Assembly: GCA_041744375.1 (NCBI GenBank)
Contig: JBGTLA010000130.1
Span: 16,919 to 80,918 of the forward strand
Length of the DNA stretch: 64,000 nt
Reading direction: 5' to 3'
DNA from: JBGTLA01 sp041744375
Lineage (GTDB): Bacteria; Actinomycetota; Acidimicrobiia; Spongiisociales; ZC4RG35
Position numbers and translations under genes: made by a program. The notes under the pieces were generated by a model. That model was not told the DNA's origin. It saw nothing but the letters and a program-made list of their open reading frames with translations, and searched no databases. This document shows, one piece after another, positions 9,305-17,417 of this stretch (within the stretch, counting starts at the first letter, position 1; each line of letters opens with the position of its first letter).

Positions 9305-10216
9305 ATGCTCCCTGACCGACGCCACCCAGCCGGCATCAGCGACGACCGGGCGTGGGGTCTGGTTGTGGGTGCACTGGGCATCGTCATCATCAGTCCCGAC
9401 GCGCTGATCATTCGTCTCCTCGAAGTCGACCCGCGCACCATCTTGGGGTGGCGCGGATCGCTGACCGGCCTCGGCCTGTTTGTGCTGCTACGCCTCCGAT
9501 ACGGAGTGGACCTGCGCGATAAGGTGCGAATCGTCGGAAAGCCCGGGATCACCGTTCTCGCCCTCAGCGTGATCAGCAATCAGCTGTTCGTGTACTCCGT
9601 TGCCGTCGGCTCGGCGGCCACTACCCTCATCACCATGGCCGCAGCCCCCATCGTTGCGGGGATACTGGCCTGGATCGCCATCGCCGAGCGACCTCCCGCC
9701 CGGACGGTGGCTGCCGCTGTGGCCGTCGGGATCGGGGTTGCCATCCTGATGGGGGCTCCCTCGGGAGGAGAACCTGAGATCGCCAAGCTGGCGGCCGGAC
9801 TGGGCATGACGGCCATGGCGGCCAAGCTGACATTGATGCGTAGATCCCGCGCGGTCGATATGGTCCCGGCGATAGCCGCGGGCCAATTGGTCATAGGCCT
9901 CATACATTTGCCGGCAGCCAAACTCGACCTCCCTCTCGGGGACATCTCGCTACTGGTCGTGTCGGGGCTGATCGCCCTCCCGGTGGCGACGATGCTGTTC
10001 ACGACTGCACCGCGCTACCTGCCCGCCGCTCAAGTCGGCCTGTTCCTGCCACTGGAAACCGTCCTCGGGACATCGCTGGTCTGGTTGGTGGCCGGCGAAG
10101 CACCCGGCCAAGGAGCCGCGATAGGCGGAACGGTGGTGATCGCCGCCCTCGTCGTCCACTCATGGGCCTCGCTGAGGACCAAGACAGCAACTCTCGTGGC
10201 GGCAATCCCAGAGTGA
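9305..10216 (+). CDS. EamA/DMT-family transporter
   Basis: A 303-residue membrane protein with about ten hydrophobic helices in two EamA repeats. The first repeat is near residues 20-150 (GLVVGALGIVIISPDALIIR, LFVYSVAVGSAATTLITMAAAP), the second near 165-295 (LPAAQVGLFLPLETVLGTSLVW is the typical repeat end). These drug/metabolite transporters usually export small metabolites. The gene is divergent from the dimethylformamidase-like gene with an IclR-type repeat between them. No clear ribosome-binding site precedes the ATG. It may export a product or toxic intermediate of the pathway. Confidence 0.87.
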   Translation: MLPDRRHPAGISDDRAWGLVVGALGIVIISPDALIIRLLEVDPRTILGWRGSLTGLGLFVLLRLRYGVDLRDKVRIVGKPGITVLALSVISNQLFVYSVAVGSAATTLITMAAAPIVAGILAWIAIAERPPARTVAAAVAVGIGVAILMGAPSGGEPEIAKLAAGLGMTAMAAKLTLMRRSRAVDMVPAIAAGQLVIGLIHLPAAKLDLPLGDISLLVVSGLIALPVATMLFTTAPRYLPAAQVGLFLPLETVLGTSLVWLVAGEAPGQGAAIGGTVVIAALVVHSWASLRTKTATLVAAIPE

Positions 10217-10269
10217 AAGGCGGCGGTGTCCAACGGCCGCCCCCAGATCGTGGTGATCAGCGCACGACG

Positions 10270-10286
10270 GTTGCGCTGGCCGCACT
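10270..10286. promoter_or_regulatory. Putative IclR operator, site 3
   Basis: Imperfect copy GTTGCGctggcCGCACT of the island repeat: the left arm is identical, the right arm differs at the last two bases. It is 43 bp before the TTG start of the phosphotriesterase-family gene at 10330. Confidence 0.6.
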
Positions 10287-10329
10287 GAGAGCGTTGTAAA
10301 GTTGACCCACAGACCGTGGAGGTTCCCCC

Positions 10330-11379
10330 TTGGAAAATGTCGTCAGAACGGTTCGGGGACCGGTGTCCCCCGAGGCGCTCGGGCCGGTCATGACTCACGA
10401 GCACCTGTTCATGGACTCTCGCCAGTTCTGGGACCCCTCCGGCCTGGCCGACCCCGCGCAAGGGGAACTACCCTTCGAAGCTCGCTTCAACGGCCTCGCC
10501 CGCTGGGACGGTCACGGCTTCCGAGACAACCTCTGCCTCCTTCCCGACGACGACTACCAACTCGTCTCGACCGAGGTATCAGACTTCTTCACGGCCGGAG
10601 GACCCGGGGCGTGCCTCGTCGACCTGACGACGGGAGGCCTGCGGCCGTCGCCCTCTCACCTGCGGAGGCTGGCGGAGGACCTCGACGCTCACATCGTGGC
10701 TGGGCACGGAATGTACGTACACGCTGCCCACCAACCTTGGGTCTGCAATTCGTCCGTACCGGCGCTCACCGAGTTCCTGCTCCAGGAGGCAGGCGAAGGG
10801 ATCGCAGGCACCGATGTGCTGCCCGGCGTCATCGGTGAGATCGGTACCTCAGAAGAACTGGAACCGTGTGAAGAGAACGTGTTGCGGGCAGCTGCACGAG
10901 TGTCTCAATCGACCGGGCTACCCATGAACATTCACATGCATCCACCGCAGCTCCCGGTCGCCATGCGGATACTCGACGTCTTAGAAGAGGAGGGACAGAA
11001 CCTCGAGAGGGTCAACCTATCTCATCTCGACGAGATCTACGACCTCTCATATCACGAGACACTCCTAGCGCGGGGCGTGATCACCGGCTTCGACAGCTTC
11101 GGCCAGGACGGCTACTTCAGTCCCATTTGGAAGTCTCTCGCCGACAACACAAAGGCGCGCCTGATGGTCGAACTGATTCAGCGCGGCTACGGCAGTCAGC
11201 TGACAATGGCACAAGACGTCTGCAAGAAGCACCACTTGCTGACCTTTGGGGGCCTCGGGTACTCCCATGTCATCGCGCGAGTCGTACCCCGTCTTCGTGA
11301 GGTGTTTGGAGTTGACGATGCCACCATCGACCAGTTGCTGGTGCGTACCCCGCGACGCTGGCTGTCTGTGCCCGCGTGA
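10330..11379 (+). CDS. Phosphotriesterase-family metal hydrolase
   Basis: The TTG start at 10330 follows a good GGAGG at about 8 bases. The 349-residue protein has the amidohydrolase-fold features of this family: MTHEHLF (metal H-x-H), GVIGEIGTSEELEPCEENVLRAA (metal-bridging region; the usual lysine is not obvious), NIHMHPP and NLSHLDEI (two more histidines), and FDSFGQDGY (catalytic aspartate region). Relatives are lactonases, esterases or phosphotriesterases. In this island a lactonase or amide hydrolase role seems more likely than a phosphotriesterase role. It stands alone behind its own operator-like site. Confidence 0.87.
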   Translation: MENVVRTVRGPVSPEALGPVMTHEHLFMDSRQFWDPSGLADPAQGELPFEARFNGLARWDGHGFRDNLCLLPDDDYQLVSTEVSDFFTAGGPGACLVDLTTGGLRPSPSHLRRLAEDLDAHIVAGHGMYVHAAHQPWVCNSSVPALTEFLLQEAGEGIAGTDVLPGVIGEIGTSEELEPCEENVLRAAARVSQSTGLPMNIHMHPPQLPVAMRILDVLEEEGQNLERVNLSHLDEIYDLSYHETLLARGVITGFDSFGQDGYFSPIWKSLADNTKARLMVELIQRGYGSQLTMAQDVCKKHHLLTFGGLGYSHVIARVVPRLREVFGVDDATIDQLLVRTPRRWLSVPA

Positions 11380-11400
11380 GCCATTGGTCGGCGGCTGTCC

Positions 11401-12579
11401 TCACTCCGGAGTGAGGAACCCAAGAGCCGCCTCGGCGTAGACTCGACTCGCCGTCACGAGGTCGCTGATAGCGATGGACTCGTCCGGCTCCCCGTTCCAG
11501 TCACCGGGGCCGTAGATGGCGGTGGGGATACCGGCCCGGACCAGATCTGACGAGTCCGTCACGTACGCCGACATGGGGAGGCCGCGGCTCACCTGCGCCG
11601 GGCTGCCGGTCACGGCCTCGTGAGCCCGGCTGACGAGGCTCACCACCTCCCACGAGTCCTCCGCCCAGAACGGTCGTTGATATGACAAGCCGTCGACCTC
11701 TGCCCGAAACTCTGGGTCCTCGCTACTGAGGCGAGCAATCAGGCGTGCGAGGTCGGATCGGAGACTGTCCTCCGTCATGCCGGGCACCGTCCGCACATCA
11801 CCCTTCACCACGCATCGCTCAGCGGTCCGAGATGGGGAACCGCCCCCGGCGATGTCACCGAGGACAAGACGGGGCAGACCATCGACGTCATCCCACGGGG
11901 AATACGTGAGAGCGTCGAGGGAGAGGTCACCGAGTAGTTTCAGCATCTTCTCGATGGCGTTGACACCTCGGCGACTCGAGTGTTTGGCCAGTCCATAGGT
12001 GGTGACCTGGAACTGCCATGCTCCCCCATGGGCGAGCTGGAGTGCAAGATCGGTGGGCTCCCCGTTGATTGCGGCATCGATGGGCCGATCCCACGTGTCG
12101 AGGAAGAACTTGGTGCCGAGCCCGCACACGTTGTGATGGATCACTGCAGAGAGAACCAGCTCACCACCAAAGCCGTCCCGGCGCTCAGCCACCGCCTCGG
12201 CGGCCTTCACCATGCATGCGACGGCGGCTTTCATGTCGGTCAGCCCCAAGCCGTAGACCCGGCCATCGGCCACCGCTCCGTCATAGGGGTCCCGGGTCCA
12301 GGAACCGGTCGGAGCGGGAATGTCGGTGTGCCCGTTGAGGAGCAGGCGCCGCCCAGGCGCATCACCGGTGACCACACCGACAACGTTGAACCGGCCAGGG
12401 ACGACCGGCTGGAGGCGAACCTCGTCAAAGCACGCCGACGCCCGCATGTAATCGGCGAGGAACCGGCCCAATTCCCCTTCATTGGGAATCTGGCTCGGGA
12501 ACCGAGCGAGTTCGCTCGTGAGACCCACCAACCCATCGACGTCAATCACCGGCGCATCACCGCCCACGCTGACCTGCAT
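11401..12579 (-). CDS. M20-family peptidase relative (ArgE/DapE type) with altered active-site motif
   Basis: The 392-residue protein shows the M20 pattern LLLNGHTDIPAP (first metal His and Asp), GLGLTDMKAAVACM, NGEPTDLAL, a lid domain starting with AKHSSRRGVNAIE and a late GPGDWNGEPDESI. Members hydrolyse N-acyl amino acids or peptides with two zinc ions. Oddly, where family members have the catalytic Asp-Glu-Glu loop (DEE-x-G-x-x-G), this one has VIHHNVCGLGTK, lacking the general-base glutamate. It may use a different metal ligand set or belong to a divergent subfamily. It ends 22 bases from the phosphotriesterase-family gene and follows the dehydrogenase by 5 bases. Confidence 0.85.
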   Translation of the reverse strand: MQVSVGGDAPVIDVDGLVGLTSELARFPSQIPNEGELGRFLADYMRASACFDEVRLQPVVPGRFNVVGVVTGDAPGRRLLLNGHTDIPAPTGSWTRDPYDGAVADGRVYGLGLTDMKAAVACMVKAAEAVAERRDGFGGELVLSAVIHHNVCGLGTKFFLDTWDRPIDAAINGEPTDLALQLAHGGAWQFQVTTYGLAKHSSRRGVNAIEKMLKLLGDLSLDALTYSPWDDVDGLPRLVLGDIAGGGSPSRTAERCVVKGDVRTVPGMTEDSLRSDLARLIARLSSEDPEFRAEVDGLSYQRPFWAEDSWEVVSLVSRAHEAVTGSPAQVSRGLPMSAYVTDSSDLVRAGIPTAIYGPGDWNGEPDESIAISDLVTASRVYAEAALGFLTPE

Positions 12580-12584
12580 CTCGC

Positions 12585-13571
12585 CTACCTCCCGTCCAAG
12601 TCAAGACTCGCTAGCTGTATGTCGCTTCGAGGGTCCACCACGTTTCGCAGCGGTAGATCAGCCAGCCAGCGCTCGACATTCTCGATCCAGTCGGCGCGCA
12701 GCGCCTCACCGATACCGGCAACACGAGCTGCTGAGTGAGGTGATACGAGGACGTCGGGCCTCCGCCACAAGGCATGGTCCGACGGCAGAGGCTCCTGGCT
12801 GAACACGTCAAGTGCGGCGCCGCTGAGATGTCCGCTGTCCAAGGCCGTCATGAGGGCCACTTCATCGATCACGCCACCGCGACCGACATTCAGCAACACG
12901 GCACCGGGCGCAAGGGTCTCGATCTCTGCGAGGCCGAACATGCCTACCGTTGCAGGTGTGGCCGGGAGAGCGATGATCGCAGCTTCGGCGCCGTCGAGGG
13001 CGTCATGCAGACGCTCGGCGGAGACTATCGCCCGGAAGGTACCATCGCCAGGACGGGCCGTTTGCCCCACTCCCATCACATCGGCGTCGAATGCTCTCAG
13101 AAGTCGTCCGGTCTGACTCCCGATCGTGCCAACACCGAGCACTGCGACCTTCGTGCCCGAGAGCGAACGCCCCCTGCGAGGCAACCACTGGCCGAGGTCA
13201 TGCAGTCGCACACTCTCCGGAATACGCCTGAAGAGAGCGAGGAGAAGGGTCACGGCATACTCGGCGACGGGACCGCCCAATACCTCTCGAGCGTTGGTGA
13301 CGACGATTCCGCGCTCGCTCAGTCCGGCAACATCCACGCCATCGAGGCCCGAGCCAGCGACATGGATCCACGTTACCGGGGTGGCGCTATCCCAATACTG
13401 AGCCACCCACTCTGCTCGGTACTCCCATAGAACGACTGCTGTCGCCTGGGGAAGAAACGCGGCCACCAGATCGGGCGAGTCGGCTGTTCTTACTTCGATC
13501 CCTGCGGGAGAAGGAAGAGCCGGATCCTCTTCGCCCGGCCCCACGACAGAGATGACTACTGGCTTCACCAT
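12585..13571 (-). CDS. D-isomer-specific 2-hydroxyacid dehydrogenase
   Basis: A 328-residue NAD(P)-dependent dehydrogenase. The cofactor domain shows VLGVGTIGSQTGRLLRAF (G-x-G-x-x-G), then ALPATPATVGMFG, LLNVGRGGVIDEVAL and ALDVFSQEPLPSDHALW, and the catalytic histidine appears in VSPHSAARV. The N-terminal domain shows WIHVAGSGLDGVD. It should interconvert a 2-oxoacid and a D-2-hydroxyacid. The M20 gene begins 5 bp after it, so they are co-transcribed, and an IclR-type repeat lies 10 bp upstream of the start. Confidence 0.92.
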   Translation of the reverse strand: MVKPVVISVVGPGEEDPALPSPAGIEVRTADSPDLVAAFLPQATAVVLWEYRAEWVAQYWDSATPVTWIHVAGSGLDGVDVAGLSERGIVVTNAREVLGGPVAEYAVTLLLALFRRIPESVRLHDLGQWLPRRGRSLSGTKVAVLGVGTIGSQTGRLLRAFDADVMGVGQTARPGDGTFRAIVSAERLHDALDGAEAAIIALPATPATVGMFGLAEIETLAPGAVLLNVGRGGVIDEVALMTALDSGHLSGAALDVFSQEPLPSDHALWRRPDVLVSPHSAARVAGIGEALRADWIENVERWLADLPLRNVVDPRSDIQLASLDLDGR

Positions 13572-13581
13572 GCGGAGGATA

Positions 13582-13598
13582 GTTGCGAAGAGCGCAAG
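13582..13598. promoter_or_regulatory. Putative IclR operator, site 4
   Basis: Inverted repeat GTTGCGaagagCGCAAG, with one mismatch in the right arm. It lies 10 bp upstream of the minus-strand start at 13571, where a bound protein would overlap the ribosome-binding region or the transcription start of the dehydrogenase-M20 pair. Confidence 0.62.
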
Positions 13599-14021
13599 GG
13601 CAGCGCGATTAGAGCAACCACTGGGGTCGTCTTGGATGTCGGCAGCCCATTGAGGTCAACCCAGTTTCGCTGCCCTCCTGCTCAGATTCCCAAGCCGGAG
13701 TGTTCAGCCAGATTGCGCCAAGGCTGGGTTCGTGCAGCCTTCCAGTTGCGCAGGGTCCGACCAGCGCGGCACTAGAACGTGTGATCGGCGTTCGGCTACA
13801 TATCAAAGGGATTCGGACCTCGGGTGCACGAGAGTTCAAACATCCATCAAACCCCAGAAGCGCAAACCCGCAGCGACCCTGGCTTTGTACTCGAGTCCGA
13901 GACCGTGCCTTAAGATCTCATCATGCGATCGCACCCATGCATCGACGTCGGGGGAGACACTCCTGACGGACTAACGATGACGCGGGGCAAACCCAATGAA
14001 CCCGACAATTTGGACCGCAGG
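13599..14021. other. Intergenic stretch at the boundary between the first and second gene islands
   Basis: About 420 bases without a convincing gene. Short frames on both strands have no family-like sequence or good ribosome-binding sites. Base composition drops towards the right, where the lower-GC Liv cluster begins. No repeats or attachment-site-like sequence were recognised. Confidence 0.5.
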
Positions 14022-14786
14022 CTATTGACCGCCCGTGACCTCAATGGTGACCCCACTTACGTAGTCAGCGTCAGTTGAGGCGAGAAATGCGATTACTCGC
14101 GCCGGATCTTGGGGTTCCGCCAAGCGCTTCAGAGGAACACGTGCGATCGCCTCTTCTTGTTCTTCAAGGCTAAGCCGATTCCACAAACTCAAACCGCGCG
14201 TCGTTAGCGTCAAGCCCGGCGCGACCGCATTCACCGTGATATTGTTCGGACCTAGTTCGCGAGCAAGCTTGCGCGTGAACGCTGACACACCTGCCTTCGC
14301 CAGGGCGTAAGCGGAGCTTGTTCCATCGTGGTCGCCTCGCGCTGCGATAGACGACACATTTACAATCTTTCCGCTTCCATGCTTCCGCATTGACGGTGCC
14401 ACTCCGCTACAAAAGTTGAATGTTGGCGTCAAATTGAACTCCAAGACGGCTCGCCACTCCTCGAGTGTCATCTCATCGATTGTTGCATCTTGCTTAGAGA
14501 TCGCTGTGCTGCCGCCGACAGCGTTAACCAGGATATCAAATCGACCGAGTTGTCGTTCCAGAAACTCGATACAATGCAGCACCTCGTCCACCACGGTAGC
14601 ATCGCATACGAATGGAACCATTTCGCCGCTCGCACCCGACACTTGAGCCGCCAATTCATCCAACGCACGCTGTGATACATCCACTGCAGCTACCACTCCA
14701 CCCTCTCCAACCATTATCTCTGCAGCTGCCCGGCCGATACCGTTGGCACCGCCAACAATGACTGCTACTTTGCTCTCAAACCGCAT
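14022..14786 (-). CDS. Short-chain dehydrogenase/reductase (classical SDR)
   Basis: ATG 14786, with GAAGGATC upstream, gives 254 residues beginning MRFESKVAVIVGGANGIG, which carries the cofactor motif (G-x3-G-x-G) at about residues 12-18. NAVGG follows, then the catalytic Ser in NVSSIAARG, Tyr and Lys in YALAKAG, and the C-terminal SGVTIEVTGGQ. Acidic residue D37 in AAVDVSQ suggests NAD preference. It is the last gene on the strand of the Liv-type transporter cluster, 123 bp after livF, and may oxidise the imported alcohol or hydroxyacid. Confidence 0.92.
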   Translation of the reverse strand: MRFESKVAVIVGGANGIGRAAAEIMVGEGGVVAAVDVSQRALDELAAQVSGASGEMVPFVCDATVVDEVLHCIEFLERQLGRFDILVNAVGGSTAISKQDATIDEMTLEEWRAVLEFNLTPTFNFCSGVAPSMRKHGSGKIVNVSSIAARGDHDGTSSAYALAKAGVSAFTRKLARELGPNNITVNAVAPGLTLTTRGLSLWNRLSLEEQEEAIARVPLKRLAEPQDPARVIAFLASTDADYVSGVTIEVTGGQ

Positions 14787-14909
14787 ACCGTTGATCCTTC
14801 GAACTTGTCTTCCTTTTAACCCAACCTGAGCTACCAAGAAATGGACTGAGACTTGCTCGCTTCCTTTCTATCGACCATCCAACCACCCCTGGTTCTGCTG
14901 GAATCATCC

Positions 14910-15671
14910 TCAGACATCCTCTGAAAGTCGATTGGTCCCCGCCGCCCCACCGAGGTACAGGTCCACTACCCTATCGTCGTTCAGCAGCTCTGAACCGGTG
15001 CCTTCATATCGATTTCTACCCATATCGAGAACGACTCCGTAGTCGGACAATTCCAGTGCGCGCCGAGCGTTCTGCTCCACCATCAACATTGGTAAACCCC
15101 GGTCCTTCAACTCCATCAGCTTCAAGAACATCTCGTCAGCAACCGACGATGAGAGCGCCGCGCTGGGTTCGTCGAGCAGCAAGCAGCGAGGCTGCGATGC
15201 GAGTGTTCGCGCTAGGGCGAGCATCTTTCGTTGTCCGCCGGAAAGCGTACCCGCTCTTTGGGTTCGACGACCGTAAAGGAATGGAAACTCCTCAAACAGC
15301 TGCGACAATACATTTCCAAGGTCTTTGCGCCTCAGGTAGGCGCCAACCTTGAGATTGTCAAGCACAGTCAAATTTGCGAAGACATTCTCTACTTGAGGTA
15401 AGAAGCCAATTCCCAGCCCAGTTCGTTGGCTCGGGCTCATCTCGACTAGTTCAAATGTTTCGTCTTCATGGTGCAGCACTATAGACCCTTGGCTGGCAAT
15501 TAGGCCCGCTATTGCCTTGAGCATGGTAGACTTTCCAGCGCCATTAGGGCCGACAACAACCAGCAGTTCGCTACGATGTACCACGACGTTGACACTATGG
15601 ACGATCTTGAGATCTCCGTACCCCGCCTCAAGATCGGAAATACTGAGCACGGGACGCTCGCGTACCATCAC
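14910..15671 (-). CDS. livF: Branched-chain-amino-acid-type ABC transporter ATPase LivF
   Basis: The 253-residue ATPase shows Walker A GPNGAGKSTM, signature LSGGQRKMLALA, Walker B CLLLDEPSAAL and the LivF-like ending region MLMVEQNARRALELSDYGVVLDMGR. The start overlaps the stop of livG by four bases. It works with LivG as the ATPase pair of a HAAT importer. Family members carry branched-chain amino acids but also amides, urea and aromatic acids, so the name describes the family and not a proven substrate. Confidence 0.92.
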   Translation of the reverse strand: MMVRERPVLSISDLEAGYGDLKIVHSVNVVVHRSELLVVVGPNGAGKSTMLKAIAGLIASQGSIVLHHEDETFELVEMSPSQRTGLGIGFLPQVENVFANLTVLDNLKVGAYLRRKDLGNVLSQLFEEFPFLYGRRTQRAGTLSGGQRKMLALARTLASQPRCLLLDEPSAALSSSVADEMFLKLMELKDRGLPMLMVEQNARRALELSDYGVVLDMGRNRYEGTGSELLNDDRVVDLYLGGAAGTNRLSEDV

Positions 15672-16441
15672 CGCCGCTCTCCAAAATACGCGTCAACTAC
15701 GTCCTTCTTAGACCAGACCTCGTTCGGTGTCCCATCGGCGATAATGCGACCATCCGCCATGACAATAATGCGATCACTGATCTCGCTCACGAAGTCGAGG
15801 TCATGCTCAATCAGAAAAAACGTTGTCTCGCCGGTAAGATTGAACGATCGAATATGATCGAGAAGCTCTCGCTTCAGTGTAGGGCTTACACCTGAGATCG
15901 GCTCATCAAGAAGAACCAATCGTGGCTTGCCCATCAAGACTCGAGCAAGCTCGAGCAGCTTACGCTGGCCACCTGACAACGTACCAGCCAGATGCCGTGC
16001 ATGAGAGTCAAGTCCCATCAGGTGAAGCATTTCATGGGCGGCATCAGTCAATTCTGCCTCTCGAAACCGGACTCGTCGTCTACGAACAAAGGCTCCCACT
16101 AGGCTTTCGCCCTCGTGCTGACTTGTGCCCAGCATCACATTCTCAAGCACACTCAACCCAGAAAAGGGTCTAGGAATCTGGAACGTCCTTCGCAGTCCAT
16201 ACCGAGCAATCGTGTCCGCTGCCAAGCCTCCGATTGAACGCCCATCGAATTTGACCGTCCCCCGATCAGGTTTGAGGTCTCCCGAGACAAGATTGAAAAA
16301 CGAGGTCTTGCCCGCTCCGTTAGGGCCTATCAGGGCTGTAAGTTGTCCCTCGGCAATCCTGACATCGACTCCAGCGACCGCAAGCAGACCGTCAAAGCTC
16401 CGCTCGAGGGCGTGAGTCTCCAATAGAGGGGCGCTACCCAT
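15668..16441 (-). CDS. livG: Branched-chain-amino-acid-type ABC transporter ATPase LivG
   Basis: I chose ATG 16441 (MGSAPLLETHALERSFDGLL); a GTG six codons upstream at 16459 is possible. Motifs are Walker A GPNGAGKTSF, LSGGQRKLLELARVL, Walker B LVLLDEPISGVSP and LIEHDLDFV, with the long insertion after Walker A typical of LivG. The start overlaps the end of livM by 8 bases and the end overlaps livF. It pairs with LivF to power the importer. Confidence 0.92.
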   Translation of the reverse strand: MGSAPLLETHALERSFDGLLAVAGVDVRIAEGQLTALIGPNGAGKTSFFNLVSGDLKPDRGTVKFDGRSIGGLAADTIARYGLRRTFQIPRPFSGLSVLENVMLGTSQHEGESLVGAFVRRRRVRFREAELTDAAHEMLHLMGLDSHARHLAGTLSGGQRKLLELARVLMGKPRLVLLDEPISGVSPTLKRELLDHIRSFNLTGETTFFLIEHDLDFVSEISDRIIVMADGRIIADGTPNEVWSKKDVVDAYFGERR

Positions 16442-17417
16442 GGAGCACACTGTCCTCACGGCGCCCGAGCAAACCTTGGGGGCGAAACGCCATGAGCGCT
16501 ATGATGAGCAAGCCTACGACTATGAGCCGGACATAAGCCCTCTCGGCTGCACCCAAGAGGTCGATCGGTGGTATCTCCAAGAATCGCGTGCCCGCATATA
16601 TCGTGCCGAATACGAGAGATCCCACAGGGACCGTCCACCATCGACCCATGCCGCCGAGAATGACAGCTGTCCAAACATACAGAAGTGTTAAAGGAGCGAA
16701 GTCGTCCGGAACGAAGAACCCGAAATGAAACGCAAACAATATCCCAGCGATGGCACCAATCGCACCGCCCAGCACTCCCACCTGCAGCTTAATTCTCTTA
16801 ATTCTCTTACCGAGCGCCCCAGCAGCCAGCTCATCTTCGCGAATCGCCTTCGCGACTCTTCCCCAAGGTGATCGTACAGCCAACGCAAACGGAGCCGATA
16901 TCAACAGAAACACCGTCCATACGATCACAAGCATCGTGACATTGTGCGACACTGGATTCCCGGTGAACGAGCCAATTATTGCCGCGACTTCTGACTCCAC
17001 CAGTCGCCAACCCGAATCAAACTGAGAGCCTCCTTCGCCGCCTGGAATCGCGATACTCCCTTGGGCGCCTCCGGTCAGATTGTCTGCATTTCGAGCGACA
17101 TGCCTAACTATTTCGGCTGACGCCAAAGTGAAAATGGCAAGATAATCTCCTCGCAAGCGCACCGCTGGCATGGTTGTGACGAAAGAAAACAACATCGCAG
17201 CGGCAATTGCTATCAGCACAGCACCGGGCAGGCCCACCCCTACCCTTACAGTTAGGATAGCCATCGTGTAAGCTCCTACAGCCATGTACGCTGTCTGAGC
17301 GAAGATCATTAGGCCCGTAGTCCCGAACTGAAGTTGAATCGACAATCCAAGAAGGCTATAGATTCCAGCAATTGTTCCGACTAGTGCCCAGAACTCACCG
17401 CTCACCAGGGCGCTCAT
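16434..17417 (-). CDS. livM: Branched-chain-amino-acid-type ABC transporter permease LivM
   Basis: A 327-residue membrane protein with about nine hydrophobic segments. Visible LivM features are the RLRGDYLAIFTLASAEIVRH loop and GRVAKAIREDELAAGALGKRIKRIKLQVGVLGGAIGAIAG, the latter being the ATPase-coupling region. The C-terminus RPQGLLGRRE is typical. It overlaps livH by four bases upstream and livG downstream. Confidence 0.92.
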   Translation of the reverse strand: MSALVSGEFWALVGTIAGIYSLLGLSIQLQFGTTGLMIFAQTAYMAVGAYTMAILTVRVGVGLPGAVLIAIAAAMLFSFVTTMPAVRLRGDYLAIFTLASAEIVRHVARNADNLTGGAQGSIAIPGGEGGSQFDSGWRLVESEVAAIIGSFTGNPVSHNVTMLVIVWTVFLLISAPFALAVRSPWGRVAKAIREDELAAGALGKRIKRIKLQVGVLGGAIGAIAGILFAFHFGFFVPDDFAPLTLLYVWTAVILGGMGRWWTVPVGSLVFGTIYAGTRFLEIPPIDLLGAAERAYVRLIVVGLLIIALMAFRPQGLLGRREDSVLHG

